Shown in pieces: positions 1-11,966 of a DNA stretch of 64,000 bases (position 1 is its first letter; every line of letters starts with the position of its first letter). The DNA lies in contig NC_063168.1 of the NCBI RefSeq assembly GCF_023159225.1, positions 45,394,562 through 45,458,561 of the forward strand. The letters run 5' to 3'. The notes under the pieces are model-generated. The model ran no database searches and had not been told where the DNA came from. It saw only the letters and a program-made list of their open reading frames with translations. A program made the position numbers and the translations under genes. Origin of the DNA: Perognathus longimembris pacificus. Lineage: Eukaryota; Chordata; Mammalia; Rodentia; Heteromyidae.

Positions 1-214
1 TCCTTGTTATCCCAACTCCCTCTCACTAGTATCCTCCCCCCCAAGTCTATTTCTCCTCTTCCCACCCTTTTTGATCAATAGATTTCAGTGAGGTTCTTTA
101 TGCCATTTCCATATGTAGTTGGAGTGTACTTCAAAATTATTCATCTTTTTCCCTTTCTACCCAAGTCAGTTACACTTGTATTTCAAAGATGGAGGTATTT
201 ATTTAGAATCAAGC

Positions 215-470
215 TGAGGTGTCCAACAACAGATGAATAAAGATTAGTACATATACACTATGGAATTACATAGCCATAAACAAAAATGAAACAATGTCAT
301 ATGCAGAAAAATGGATGAAGTTGGAGGATATCATATTGAACAAGACAGGCCAAGCTCAATGTCTCATGTAGAAGCTAAACCTAGAAGGCTTACATATTCA
401 TATGTATGTGTCATAAATATATGAATTTGTATGTTTATACATAATTATAGAGAGTAGGGCTCTGTTTTTA
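215..470 (+). mobile_element. L1 3'-end fragment
   Basis: The segment has the typical L1 3' text: an imperfect version of the 'atggaatac..cagccataaa' block followed by a block reading as a warning-like 'aatggatgaagttgga' motif and then AT-rich sequence. It is 5'-truncated and degenerate. Bases 1-214 before it are pyrimidine-rich and unassigned. Confidence 0.55.
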
Positions 471-746
471 AAGAATTAATTTTCCTTGAAACTGATAATA
501 TGTAGCTTTAAATATGAAAAGAAGATGATTTCAAGTCTGCTCTTTTAAGTACTTGCCAGTCCAGTGCTAACAGTTGATCCTTTTTGTCCCCAAAAATAGG
601 GTAAGAGAAGGCTACTATCGTCCTTTATTACTTGTTAAAATCTCTCCTTTCTGTGGGTGGAGGTGGCAGTACTCAGCTCTGGCTTAGCCACACCTCCAGC
701 CCCCTGAATATGATGACTCCTAAGACACTTTAAAAATTCTTTCTGT

Positions 747-949
747 GGGGCTGGGGATATAGCCTAGTGGCAAGAGTGCCTGCCTCGGATACACAAGGCC
801 CTAGGTTCGATTCCCCAGCACCACATATACAGAAAACGGCCAGAAGCGGCGCTGTGGCTCAAGTGGCAGAGTGCTAGCCTTGAGCGGGAAGAAGCCAGGG
901 ACAGTGCTCAGGCCCTGAGTCCAAGGCCCAGGACTGGCCAAAAAAAAAA
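747..949 (+). mobile_element. IDL-Geo SINE, young CpG-rich subfamily
   Basis: Complete dimeric SINE. The left ID-like monomer carries A-box and B-box like blocks ('tagcctagtgg', 'ggttcgattcc'), the right Geo monomer follows, and an A-tail ends it. A 16-base TSD, taaaaattctttctgt, lies at 731-746 and 950-965. CpG-rich diagnostic bases (gcggcgctg, gagcgggaag) set it apart from older copies. Confidence 0.92.
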
Positions 950-1307
950 TAAAAATTCTTTCTGTATTTGTTATGTTACTAATATAAACGGGGGGAGAGG
1001 TTGAATTTATTAGTTACTACTATGTATATATAGTTTTGCCCTTATGGAACTTAAAGTTAACCTGAATTTAAATAAATCTGAAGATTTAGGTGATACGCAT
1101 ATAAGGATACTGTTTTCATTTTAATTTGATTTTTTTGGCTAGTTTTTTGTTTTGTTTGCAAAACAAATAAAAAAAATTTCATTGATACTGTATCAATACT
1201 TTATTTCCTGGGCCATCCTATATTTTTGAGCCTAAGTCATTTCAAAGATGGAGGTATATATATGGATTTAGACTTAATACAGATTTCATCTGTTTTTATA
1301 TCTTCAG

Positions 1308-1336
1308 TTGTGTGTGTGTGTGTGTGCTTGTGTGTT
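1308..1336. repeat. (TG)n microsatellite
   Basis: A TG dinucleotide run interrupted by a single 'cttg'. It lies in otherwise unassigned AT-rich intron sequence. Confidence 0.9.
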
Positions 1337-2203
1337 TATATTACTGAAGTTTTCGTGTGTAACCTTTATCCTTAGACTGTAAGATTAGAGTCTTTTTGAG
1401 GGCTTTCTGTGAGCTGTGTTAAGATGTAAGTTTGGTACGACCCTTTGCTACCTGATAATACATTCTGCTCTATTTATTGAATTACCTTTGTGTCAGACTT
1501 AAGAAGGTGTTGTAGTCCAACAACTAAGAGTTAAACTGTAGTATTGTTATATGCCTTATTGAAAAATAGACGTGTACATGGTAAGGGAAATGCTACTGAG
1601 TTGAGGTCATTTATTTTTATGGTATTGTTCTTTTTAAATTTTTTTGCCCTGATGTCTAGAAACTGGAGGCAAGACAGGTTTAAATTAAATTACATGTTAC
1701 TAGAGTCTAAGTACCTCAATTGCAGAGATAAAACACTTTAGAGTTCTTTGTGGCATCTTATAATTTCGTATGTAAAGTAGTTGAAACTCAAAAGGTACCT
1801 TTGTGCATCTTTTTGATAGTTTTAATATCTCAATTGCTACATGTCACAGACAGTCTATCTTCTCTTTCTGTCATTTGTGTTGGAACCTCTTAACTGAAAC
1901 CTACTAACCTGGGAGAATCTGGATGTAAGGAGGTTGGCCAGGATCTGTTGAAGTTATATCTCTTGTCTTTAGGGGGCTAGAAAAGTTTCACATACCAGTT
2001 AGAGACATTGATTAACAAACACAAAGAAACTGGTGATATGCACTCTTCATTTGGTAAAACACTTAAAATTTTTGGTGATATATTGGTAGTGTTTTGTGGT
2101 AGTAAAAGTGAAGTAATTCTTGTTACATTTCTTTATTTTTCAAATACTATGTATGGAATCTGGAGGGAGGAAAGCTTCGTGACATTGCTTTTGGCATTAA
2201 CTT

Positions 2204-2525
2204 CGTGGATATGACAGCAAAAGTAAAAAATAGATGGGACTACATCATATTAAAAACTGCACAGCAAAGGGCATAACCAACAAAGCAGAAAGCCTATAAA
2301 ATGGGAAAAAATATTTGCAAACCATTTTATCCATATCCATAATGAACTCGGCGGAAGAAAAACTAATAACCCTATTTTAAAGGCCTTGAGTGTACATTTC
2401 TTTGAAGAAGACATCAAATAGCAAACAGACCTGGAAAAAAGACTTGCTGCTAAATTATCTGGAAAATGCAAATCAAAACTGAAAAGAAATGTTCTCACCC
2501 CAGTTAACATAGCTCTTAAAACTAA
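2204..2525 (+). mobile_element. L1 ORF2 3'-terminal fragment
   Basis: This matches the recognisable end of L1 ORF2 DNA, including a 'ggactacatcatattaaaaa' like block and a 'caaatcaaaactgaaaag' like block. It contains frame-breaking changes. The same element seems to continue at 2914-3330 after an ID element and an IDL-Geo insertion. Confidence 0.65.
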
Positions 2526-2526
2526 G

Positions 2527-2625
2527 ACAGAGGTGTAGTTCAGTAGTAGAGTGCTTATCTAGCAAACACAACGCCCTGGTTCAAACCCCAGTGTTGCCCC
2601 TTTCTGTGAAAATAAAAGACCCAGG
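2527..2625 (+). mobile_element. ID-related SINE
   Basis: A single tRNA-like monomer with an A-box 'tagttcagtagtagagtgc' and a B-box 'ggttcaaacccc', typical of rodent ID-like elements. It sits inside the L1 fragment. Confidence 0.65.
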
Positions 2626-2696
2626 TTTTGGAAAGGATAGCAGAAAGTTGGAAATGAATGTAAGACTATACAAACTGCTGCAGAAAATAAGATGGA

Positions 2697-2899
2697 GGGG
2701 CTGGGGATATGGCCTAGTGGCAAAAGAGCTTGCCTCATATACATGAGGCCCTGGGTTCGATTCCCCAGCACCACATATACAGAAAGTGGCCAGAAGTGGC
2801 GCTGTGGCTCAAGTGGCAGAGTGCTAGCCTTGAGCAAAAGGAAGCCAGGGACAGTGCTCAGGCCCTGAGTCCAAGGCCCAGGACTGGCCAAAAAAAAAA
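2697..2899 (+). mobile_element. IDL-Geo SINE
   Basis: Full-length dimer with an A-tail. A perfect 14-base TSD, gaaaataagatgga, lies at 2683-2696 and 2900-2913. It split the L1 fragment into two blocks. Confidence 0.92.
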
Positions 2900-2913
2900 G
2901 AAAATAAGATGGA

Positions 2914-3330
2914 AACTTCTTAAAATAAAAACAAAAACAACAAAAGACTTCAATGTATTAGCCAGCAACTCTGCTGCAGGGTGTTTATCCAAAAGAACTA
3001 AAATCTGTATCTTGAAGAGATACTATCACTCCCATGTTCATAGCAGTAACTATTCACAGTAAGGATGGTGGGAAAACAATCCACTCATGCTTGACAGTTA
3101 AATTAATAAATAAAACTTATACAGTGAACTCTTTTAGCCTTTAAAAAAAGGAAATTCTGTAATATGCAGTGACATTGATGTAATTTGAGGTCAGTTTGTT
3201 AAATAAATTAAGCCAGAAACAGAAAACATAAATATTGCACAAACTCGTTTATGTGAATTATTAAAACTGGTTTTCACAGAATAAAAAAAGTGGGATGCAA
3301 TTGCCAGAAGCTACAGGGATTTGAACTCTT
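2914..3330 (+). mobile_element. L1 fragment, continuation
   Basis: L1-like 3' sequence resumes after the SINE: a 'gcagggtgtttatccaaaag' like block, then 'catagcagtaactattcaca', then 3' untranslated-like sequence. Taken with 2204-2525 it is one L1 3' end with nested SINEs. Confidence 0.55.
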
Positions 3331-3827
3331 TACTACTAGATTGCTGACATAATCCCCAAGGAAGTCATTTAAATTTGAATAAGAGCTTGAACTTTACATG
3401 TTTTAGTGTTGTTTGTTTTAACTGCTTATTAATTTATGAACTTGTTTTGTGTGGTCACAGTACCTTTAGGATGATAAGTGGATATATTATTTTTTTAAAA
3501 AATGAATAGAACTAATGATCAGGAATTTCACTATTAAAAGCAAAATTTACTGTTTGGGAAATTGAGCAACAATCTGTCCTGCAAGGAAAAGCTTATTGTT
3601 AGCATAGAACTTTTTTTTATTAATTATATTATGATACTAAGTACATACAAATAGTGTTTTGTTTTATGACTGATTGAATATTATGTTTAAACATTTAGTG
3701 TGTAAACAAATTGAATAGTTAAAAAAGAAAATAGAAACTTGTTGGCCACAAGTGGCTCCAGGAAGAATTATTATCTTGTCTGATAATTTTGCATGGTGGA
3801 TATTGTCTTTTCATAAAACTGGGTTTA

Positions 3828-4015
3828 GGCTGGGAATGTGGCTTAGTGGTTGAGTGCTTGCCTAGTATGCATAAATCCCTGAGTTTGATTCCTCTTTACC
3901 ACATAAAGCAGAAAAAGTTGCCAGGGTGCTGTGGCTCAAGTGGTAGAGTACTAGCTTTCAGCAAAAGACACTTAGGAACAGTGCCCAGGCTCTGAGTTCA
4001 AGCCTCAGTACTGGC

Positions 4016-4070
<55 letters not shown>
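3828..4070 (+). mobile_element. IDL-Geo SINE with (GATA)n tail
   Basis: A diverged IDL-Geo dimer whose 3' tail has become a run of about 14 GATA units (4014-4070). The TSD is ataaaactgggttta at 3813-3827 and a one-base-shorter copy at 4071-4084. The microsatellite lies between SINE body and TSD, so it grew from the tail. Confidence 0.88.
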
Positions 4071-4074
<4 letters not shown>

Positions 4075-4452
4075 AACTGGTTTAATTCTGAAGCAATGAA
4101 TGCCTGCCAGTTTATAAGTTATGTAATTAGATTGCTAAGGGAAGTTTTGGATATCACTTTTAAAAAAGAACAAAATACATCCTTTCTAGGTATACTAAGA
4201 ATTTTTAGTTGTGTAACTTGATGTATTTGGGAGTAAATCTTAAAACAAGCAGAGGCTTTTGAAACTGAAATTTATTAAAATTTGAATGGACTCATCCCAT
4301 ACTCAGTTGATTAATTGTCTGACCATCTTACACAGACTCCTTATAAACCAAAGCAAAGAGAAAATAGGGATTTTTCTTATTAGAAAATACACTAAAAACT
4401 CTCACTAAAAGAGATGAAACAAGTTGTGTTGTGTTTAAAAGCAGAGGATACT

Positions 4453-4537
4453 GGATTGGGGATGTATACCTCAGTGATGGAGCACTTGCCTAATGTGCAA
4501 GGCAGTGGATTTGAATCCCACAACTGTGAAAAAATAT
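4453..4537 (+). mobile_element. ID-like SINE monomer
   Basis: A single ID-like unit: 'ggattggggatgtatacctc' head, 'gagcacttgcctaatgtgca' centre, B-box-like 'tttgaatccca', short A-rich end. Confidence 0.65.
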
Positions 4538-4927
4538 ATAAAATAGAGGCCATTGATGTGGTTTGGGGAAAATCAGTAGATTCTAGGTGGGAATCATTGT
4601 GTATTTGTGTTTGTTTTTCTCTGAAATGACTTGGTACTCAAAGAAATAACATGAAACATAGGTTTAAATAAAACTTTAGTTCTCTTATGGAATAGTTATA
4701 TTGGTGTTGTCTCAGTTGAAGGAGATTTATAAAAGTTACGTTACAAGAAAGCTATTGCTATGAAAAAAGTCCTAACCATTTGCAAATAGACACTTAGGAG
4801 ATGATTATTCCTACAACTTCCTTCTCTGGACTCCAATAATTACTACTTTACATTTCTGAGCATATTCAATATGTTCATAGATGATAAAAATCAGATCAAT
4901 CACTTGAAAAAAAAATTCATTTTACTA

Positions 4928-5151
4928 ATCTTTTTTTGTGTGTATACATGTGCCCATCATGGAGCTTGAGCTTTTGTGCTTGAGGCTAGCATCCTACCAC
5001 TTGACCCACAGCTTCTTCGCTTGTGGCTTTTTGGTGGTTAATTGGAAAGAAGAGTCTCATAGACTGCCTAGGCTGGCTTTGAACCATAATCCTCTGATCT
5101 CAGCCTCCTAGTAGCTAGGATTACAACAGGTGTAAGCCATCAAAGCCTGAC
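4928..5151 (-). mobile_element. B1-Geo composite SINE
   Basis: Antisense copy of the second abundant family. The Geo-like right half comes first, then a linker ('ggtggttaattgga'), then a B1-like head ('cagcctcctagtagctagga'). The linker and B1 head replace the ID-like left monomer of IDL-Geo. Confidence 0.78.
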
Positions 5152-5380
5152 TGTTTTTTTGTTTGTTTGTTTGCTTGTTTGTTTTATTTTTATATACATG
5201 TGTTTTAATATATGCACAAACAAAAAAGAGACTTGGAATAATCTAGATAAAACTAATTATAGCAGCTATAGACATAGTTGAATTCTGAAGTTAGGTGTGT
5301 GTGCACATGTGCAAATACATGATACTGTATCAATGCAAAATGGTATATAAAATTTGGAGATTGTTTAAAGATTGCTTCTT

Positions 5381-5480
5381 AGCTGTATGCAGTGCCATAT
5401 GCCTGTAATCTCAGCGCTTTTGAGAGACTAACACAAGATGAATATCACAGCTCAAAACCGTCGTCTTAAAAATACTGTCT
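5381..5480 (+). mobile_element. B1-like fragment
   Basis: A degraded 7SL/B1-type head ('catatgcctgtaatctcagc'). It lies immediately upstream of an IDL-Geo copy. Confidence 0.55.
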
Positions 5481-5484
5481 TTTA

Positions 5485-5697
5485 TGGGCTGGGAGTGTGG
5501 CTAAATGGTAGCCTAGCTTGCATGAAGCTCTGGGTTCAATTTCTCAGCACCGCATAAATCGAAAAAGCTGGAAGTGGTGCTGTGGCTCAAATTGTAGAGT
5601 GCTAGCCTTGAGCAAAATAAGCCAGGGACAGTGCTCAGGCCCTGAGTTCAAGCCCCAGGACTGGCAAAAAAAACCCAAACCAACCAAAAAAAATATT
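5485..5697 (+). mobile_element. IDL-Geo SINE
   Basis: Dimeric element with diverged ID half, intact Geo half and an A-rich tail with C interruptions. No confident TSD was found. Confidence 0.85.
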
Positions 5698-6105
5698 TAA
5701 GTGGAATTCTAAAGAAAGAAGTTGAGTAATCTTTTATGTGGTTGGAAATAATTCTTAAAAGAAAAGGTTGCTCACGTATTTTCCTTTCTATGTGGCTTAA
5801 GAGGGGAGCGAAAGAAAATGAATTAAAATTTTTAGATTGGTTTAGACTGGTGTAAAGATCATCAGGTAAACACTAAAATGGAGCACTATCAGAACTGTAT
5901 GCATTTCTTTTTATAACATATATACATATATGTTATATAAAAGCATATATCTTAGTATATTGTGTATGTTGGTACTAGGTATATTTTATTTGGGGGATAA
6001 ATTCGTTAGAAACAGAATTAAAGGATGCTTTAAATAGAAAAAACCATGATCTCAATTCTTGAGGTTTATTCACTTAGTCAAAGTGGTATTAAGATTTAGG
6101 ACCTA

Positions 6106-6340
6106 AGCCAAGTAATGATGGCTTATGCCTATAATGCCAGCTATTCAGGAGGCTGAGATCTGAGCGTTGTGTTTTGAAGCAGCCACAGCAAGAAAGTCCA
6201 TGAGGCTCTTGCCTCCTGTTATCTACCAAAACACCAGAAGTAAGCTATATATAACTTGAGTTTTGCTCAATCATAATCGTTGAGCAAAAAAAGCCTATGT
6301 ACAGCAACCGGACCTTGAGTTCAAGATCCAATACGAGTGC
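6106..6340 (+). mobile_element. B1-Geo composite SINE, degraded
   Basis: B1-like head ('gcctataatgccagctattc'), linker, and a strongly altered Geo half. Confidence 0.65.
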
Positions 6341-6604
6341 ATGTGCACGCATGTACATACACACCCCCACACTGTCATACACAGAAGAGACTCTTAGCTG
6401 GATATAAGGTGGTATTTGGTTTTGCTTCAGAATTTTACTCTACTTGTTATTCATTATTGTAAATTGTTGTGCCTATTGATTTCTGTTTTTCCCAGTTGAA
6501 CTAACCAAAAAATTCGATGTTTAAGGAATACTTTATTCAGTAACTTAAAAGAGTGTGCAGGTAAAATTACAGTTTATTATTGTGAGCTCTGATTTTTTAT
6601 TTTT

Positions 6605-7066
6605 CCCCCTGGTCCTTAGGCTTGAACACAGGATTTGGGCACTCTGTCTGAGCTTTTTTTTTTTTTTCCTTTCAAAGCTATCATTCTACCACATAAGCCA
6701 CAACTCCACTTCTGGCCTTTTTTTTTCTCTCTCTCTTTTTTGCCAGTCCTGGGGCTGGAACTCAGGGCCTGAGCACTGCCCCGGCTTCTTTTTGCTCAAG
6801 GCTAGCACTCTACCAGTTGAGCCACAGCGCCCCTTCCGGCTTTTTCTACATATGTGGTGCTGAGGAATTGAACCCAAGGCTTCATGTATGCAAGGCAAGC
6901 ACTCTACCATTAGGTCATATTCCCAGCCCCTGGCCTTTTAGTGTGTGTGTGCTTAATGGAGATACGAGTCTTACAGACTTTCCTTACTGGGCTGGCTTTG
7001 AACTGATATCCTCAGATCTCAGTCTTCAAAGTAGATAATCTTACAGGTATAAATCACTGGCACCTG
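6605..7066 (-). mobile_element. B1-Geo composite SINE split by a younger SINE
   Basis: The Geo half (6605-6727) and the linker plus B1 head (6931-7066) of one antisense copy are separated by an IDL-Geo insertion. The break falls in the 'tctggcctttt' junction, which is repeated as 'ctggcctttt' on the far side. Confidence 0.78.
6738..6930 (-). mobile_element. IDL-Geo SINE nested in B1-Geo
   Basis: Antisense IDL-Geo with a pyrimidine-rich (T/CT) 5' edge, inserted into an older B1-Geo. TSD about 'ctggcctttt' on both sides. Confidence 0.88.
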
Positions 7067-7086
7067 GTAAGTATGCCCTAATTTTT

Positions 7087-7106
7087 GGGGTGGGTGGGTG
7101 GGTGGG
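7087..7106 (+). other. G-quadruplex motif
   Basis: Five G-runs of three or more separated by single T bases: the most compact quadruplex pattern in the window. It lies on the transcribed-sense strand of FBXO11 intron 1. Confidence 0.75.
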
Positions 7107-7644
7107 TTGCATTGCTAGGAGATTGAATAAGCCAGGCAAGTGCTACTTTACTGAACGACAGTTCAACTCCACTTTTCTTTTAGCTAATTGGTTAGGGGAA
7201 ATAAATTATATTGTTTAAGGTAAACCATATTGTTAATAGATTCACTTACTGGAAGAAAGAAGGAAAGCAGAGGTTTTTTTCCACTGTAAATTCAAGTATT
7301 CATTTATAACGTGGTATTTCACATCAAGGATTATCATTCAGTAAATAATATTGATGCAGTCAATTATTCATTTGGAAAAACATTCAGTTAATTCCCTATA
7401 TTATTTACTACCAAAAAGATATTTTAGTTGATTAAAGAGCTCTGTTAAAAAAAAAAAAAGAATTTAGAAGTACCTTTTTCTTAACAAATAAAACCAAATC
7501 CAAAGCCATTAAAAAAAAAATCAAGAAATTCCCCCATAACTGAGGATTAAGTGTAGGATCTTAAGTATGCTTAGGAAAAAACCCTCTGCTTTTGAGAGCT
7601 TTATATGCCCAGCACCAACATTCTTACTAAAGAATATGGAGATA

Positions 7645-7862
7645 GGGGCTGGGGATATGGCCTAGTGGCAAGAGTGCTTGCCCCGTATACATGAGGCCCT
7701 GGGTTCAATTCCCCAGCACCACATATATAGAAAATGGCCAGAAGTGGTGCTGTGGCTCAAGCGGCAGAGTGCTAGCCTTGAGTAAAAAGAAGCCAGGGAC
7801 AGTGCTCAGGCCCTGAGTCCAAGCCCCAGGACTGGCAAAAAAAAATTAAAAAAAAAAAAAAA
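7645..7862 (+). mobile_element. IDL-Geo SINE
   Basis: Full dimer with a long A-rich tail. A short TSD, ggagata, is seen at 7638-7644 and 7863-7869. Confidence 0.9.
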
Positions 7863-8963
7863 GGAGATATAAAAATTTGACAGGGAAAATCAAGTATTTG
7901 AGTCTTTCTCTGTCTTTCCCTCTCTAAAAGTAGTTGTGTTTATTCTTGAATTTTTAGTGTATTTTTATATAAATACCTCTCTGAAAACCACATTATGAAT
8001 TAATTTATAACTTTAAACTTTGTAAAGATATCCTGGGCATACAATATCATTATATATGTAAGGTTACCTAATTTTTTGTATACTTGTGTAATGTCCATTA
8101 TAGAAATATACCACAACTTATTAAATATTTTCTAATGATTAATACTTAAGTTTTATTTTTGCTATTGTAGAACTGCAGCAAACAGCTTATACAAATACCT
8201 TTACATGTTTATTTTACAACTTCAGTACATAGATTTGTAAAAGTAGATAATTGGGTCAAAGGAATATTTATTTTTATTTCCCTTCATTTTTAAGCTTTAT
8301 TGAGGTATAGTTGATTTGCCAAAATATGTATATTTAGTGTATATGTTTGGATAAGTTTTAAAATTTGGTAAATGTTGTGGGTTTGTTTTCAAAACAGGAT
8401 GTGTTACTTGTAATCCCAACACTAACATATGTTGATTAAATGTTACTGCATGAGTATACTTGAAGTCCTTAAAAGACTTGAGAGAGGCAACTAGTCAGTC
8501 CTACAGCTGAAATGATACAGGAAGTATCCAGAGAAAGTGGATTCTTAAAGGAGATCTTAAAGAATGAGTATGTCAGAGATGGAAGAAAAGGGGGGGGGAA
8601 GGGATATTCTTGGTGAGAAAATATCACAGGGCATGAAAAGGGCATTACAAGGATGAAATATTTCACTCTTTTGCTATACTTTATCTCTCAGTTGACTTTA
8701 TATTGACCTTTCTTTTGAAAATGTAAAGCACTTGTAAAATGTTGAACTCAGTGGATGCATCACTTCAGTATTTAATAATTTGCAGTTTGTGTTCTTTTGC
8801 CTTCTTAGTAGCTACGCATGTCTCAAACTCAGGTACTTTATGCAATTTACAGTTTCTGTAAGGCACATTTGTAAATGTGTTATGAGTGAAGAATTATCAG
8901 TAAATATTCAGTAGTTTGAGTAGAAAGTTCATCTTGTTCACTACCCTGAATGCTTTCTTTATA

Positions 8964-9162
8964 CAGACTGAGAATCCCTAATCAAAAATCCAAAATGGTC
9001 TTAACTTTTTAAATGTTATTATGGCACTGAAATTTTTCAGATCTTAGAGCATTTTGGATTTCAGATTTTTAGATTAGCATATTTAACTAATAAAATCTGT
9101 GCAAACACTCCCAAATCTGACACTAAGGTCCCAAACATTTCAGGTAAGGGACAGTCAACCTG
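8964..9162. mobile_element. pogo/Tigger-like DNA transposon (non-autonomous)
   Basis: A 199-base element with imperfect inverted ends: 'cagactgagaatccctaatc' at the left, and a right end whose complement begins 'caggttgactgtcccttacc'. A TA dinucleotide precedes the left end. The interior has no coding capacity. These ends resemble an old mammalian Tigger-type MITE family. Confidence 0.6.
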
Positions 9163-9298
9163 TTTGGCAATGAAATTTCCAAATACTTTGCAGGATCCCT
9201 TTTTCTTGTTAACACATTATTGATGCATGGACTTAAATACACAGTAGAAATGTTACGTACTTTTTATATTAATCATAACAAGAAGAAAAAAAGCTTAT

Positions 9299-9518
9299 TT
9301 GCTGGTCCTAGGGCTTGAACTCAGAGTCTGGGAACTGTCCCTAAGTTTTTATGCTCAAAGCTACTGCTTGAGCCAGAGCTTCTCTTTCAACTTTTTTGGT
9401 AGTTAATTGGAGATAAAAGTTTCATGGGCTTACCTGCCTGGGCTGGCCTTGAACCATGACCTCAGATCTCAGATTCCTGAATATCGAGGATTATAGGCAT
9501 GAGCAATTGGTGCCCAGC
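9299..9518 (-). mobile_element. B1-Geo composite SINE
   Basis: Antisense copy with Geo half, linker 'tagttaattggagataaaag' and B1 head. It is moderately diverged. Confidence 0.75.
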
Positions 9519-9599
9519 AATATATTTTACATATAAATTGGAAACGATTTAATCTCTCTCTTTAGGCATGTATAACACCTCCAAATTTCTCTTAAATTA

Positions 9600-9930
9600 T
9601 ATTGTAAGAAGAAGCCATTAAGATGGTGCTATGAATATGAACAAATTCTCCATTCTTAAAAGATAATACAATGCTATTGGCAGGGAAATGGGTAGACCTA
9701 GACAAATCATGTTAAAGAGTGGTAACCAAGTTCAGAAAGACAAAGGACACATGTTTTCTCTCATACACAGAAGTCACATCTAAAATACACCAGGGTATGA
9801 TGAATTATACAGGATTCTAGACACAGTGTGACCAACAGAGGATAATCTTAGGAGAGACACAAAAGGTACACAATTCCTATGTGCCATTTTATATGTATAA
9901 AAATAATATATGTTTATATGAGATATATCT
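9600..9930 (+). mobile_element. L1 3'-end fragment
   Basis: Typical L1 3' sequence with a 'ctattggcagggaaatgggt' like block, a 'gacaaaggacacatgttttc' block and a 3' untranslated stretch. 5'-truncated. Confidence 0.65.
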
Positions 9931-10064
9931 TAAAATGAACTCTTAAGATATGCAAACAAGAATTCTTTTTGTATTTGTAAAAAGTACTCAAAAGAAACTG
10001 ACATGGTAACAGCATATTTTACTAAATAGCATTCATTAGTACAGAGCTGGTTAAAATTATGAGC

Positions 10065-10261
10065 TTTTTTTTTTTTTTTTGCTAGTCCTGGGCCTTGAAC
10101 TCAGAGCCTGGGCACTGTCCCTGAGCTTCTTTTGCTCAAGGCTAGCACTTGAGCCACAGCACCACTTCTGGCTTTTGCTGTTTATGTGGTACTGAGGAAT
10201 CAAACCCAGGACTTCATATATGCTGAGCAAGCACTCTACCACTAAGCCACATTCCCAGTCC
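10065..10261 (-). mobile_element. IDL-Geo SINE
   Basis: Antisense full-length copy with a T16 edge. The flanking duplication is short (tatgagc / catgagc). Confidence 0.88.
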
Positions 10262-10279
10262 ATGAGCCATCTTTTTTAA

Positions 10280-11000
10280 AACTTAGAAAAGGTGTAAAAA
10301 GTTCCACAAAAGATTAAAAAACACACAACAGAAAAGCAAGAACTCAGGAGAGAGAGAGAGCAAAGCAACAGGAAGAGATGAAATGTGAATTGGGATAATT
10401 TGTACAACAAAAAAGAGCAAAAATTCCAAAATGCAGATGAAATAGGAAGAAACACCAATCTAATTAGAGACTTGAGAAAAACAGTAAAGAAATATATTAG
10501 ATAAAATGGGCAAAATAATATGGAAAAATATTTTTAAAGGTTCAGAAAAACGATAGAAAATACAGTAGGTCCAACACACACATAAACTTGAAACCCCTGT
10601 AGAGAAAAACAAAAGAAAAATCCTGTAGAAGAAAACAACAACAACAAAATCAGAATCTGTGCTTAAAAATACAATTGAAGAAAACCTAAGAGAATTGAAA
10701 CAATACTTAAATGAGAATCTGTGTCAGGAAAAAATGATCAGAATGGTCCAGTGGGTAGCCGCAATCCTCAGGATCCCCATCTCTAAGGTTATTTATAAAG
10801 TGTTGGTACTTAGCTGGATTCAGATTTCTCCACATCTAACAGCAACATTCATAGCATATAAGGAGGTAAAGTGACAGCCAACAACTTTTCATATTCAACC
10901 ATGCTATCAAGTAACATAGAACCCAAAATATATTTATTATGAGTACCTTCAGAGGAAATGGTATAAACTTTAGAGTCAACAGAGAGTCATCTGGAGAGAA
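10280..11000 (+). other. A-rich segment, possible old L1 internal sequence
   Basis: Purine-rich sequence with a short open stretch (10659-10874) whose translation has heptad-like Glu/Leu/Lys spacing near its start. That is compatible with an L1 ORF1 coiled coil, but nothing is diagnostic. The family is not established. Confidence 0.3.
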
Positions 11001-11188
11001 AATTGGTAATAAGAATTAAATACTTTTATATTTTTATAGATATGCCGTGTAAAGTAATAGTAATCATGATTATAATGTTGATGTTAATATACCTTACTGA
11101 TTTAGAAATTATAAGACTTAAAAAAATTGAGAGGAAGGAGACAGTAGGTTTAGGTTAGCTCACTATAACTGATTCTCAAAATACATTA

Positions 11189-11378
11189 AAGGGGCTGTGA
11201 ATGTGGCTTAGTGGTAGAGTGCTTGCCTAGCGTGCATGAAACTCTGGGTTCAAGTCCTCAGCACCACATAAACAGAAAAAGCCAGAAATGGTGCTGTGGC
11301 TCAAGTGGTAGAATGCTAGCAAAAAGAAGCCAGAGACAGTGCTCAGGCCCTGGTTCAAGCTCCAGGACTGCCTCACCC
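11189..11378 (+). mobile_element. IDL-Geo SINE
   Basis: Dimeric copy with a short internal deletion in the Geo half. It runs directly into a TA/TG-rich microsatellite. Confidence 0.85.
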
Positions 11379-11502
11379 CATATATATATATGTGAATATA
11401 TATGTATGTATAAATATATATATATGTGCATATATGTATATATGCATGCATGTGTGTATATGTATGTGTTATATGTGCATATATGTATATATATATTTTT
11501 AA
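11379..11502. repeat. (TATA/TGTA)n microsatellite
   Basis: Alternating pyrimidine-purine sequence (mixed TA, TG and CATG units) occupying the tail position of the IDL-Geo element before it. Confidence 0.9.
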
Positions 11503-11966
11503 AGATCACAGATCAATTGAAACATATTACATCTCTAACCTTAACAATACTACAGCTTAGTATAAGTAGTGGGAAGAAGAAACATGCTAAATATTATATT
11601 ATTCATCTTAAGGACATGCTTTTATGACAGTGTTAATGTAGATATCACCTAAAGAGAGAAATACAGGGGGATTCTGTTAAATTGCAGTCTTATGCCACAT
11701 AATGGGATCAATAACAGACTTCGTGGACAAAAGTAGTCCTATGGGATTATGTCAGTGATGTCATGGCCATCTTAATTTGTATAAACACACTATGATGTTT
11801 ACATAAAAGTACATAATGATACATTCTTAGAACATGTAACATTCAACCAGAATTACAAGTAAAAATCAATCAGAAATAAAACTTCTACAGAAACAATTCA
11901 TATGCAGCCATGCCTGTAATGAAATATTACAATCCTAAGACCAGACATTTCTTATTTAAAAAATAA

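Noticed and set aside
10659..10874. 71-codon + strand open frame with coiled-coil-like start
   Set aside because: No homology I can support; it lies in A-rich sequence likely derived from an old L1 and lacks splice or promoter context.
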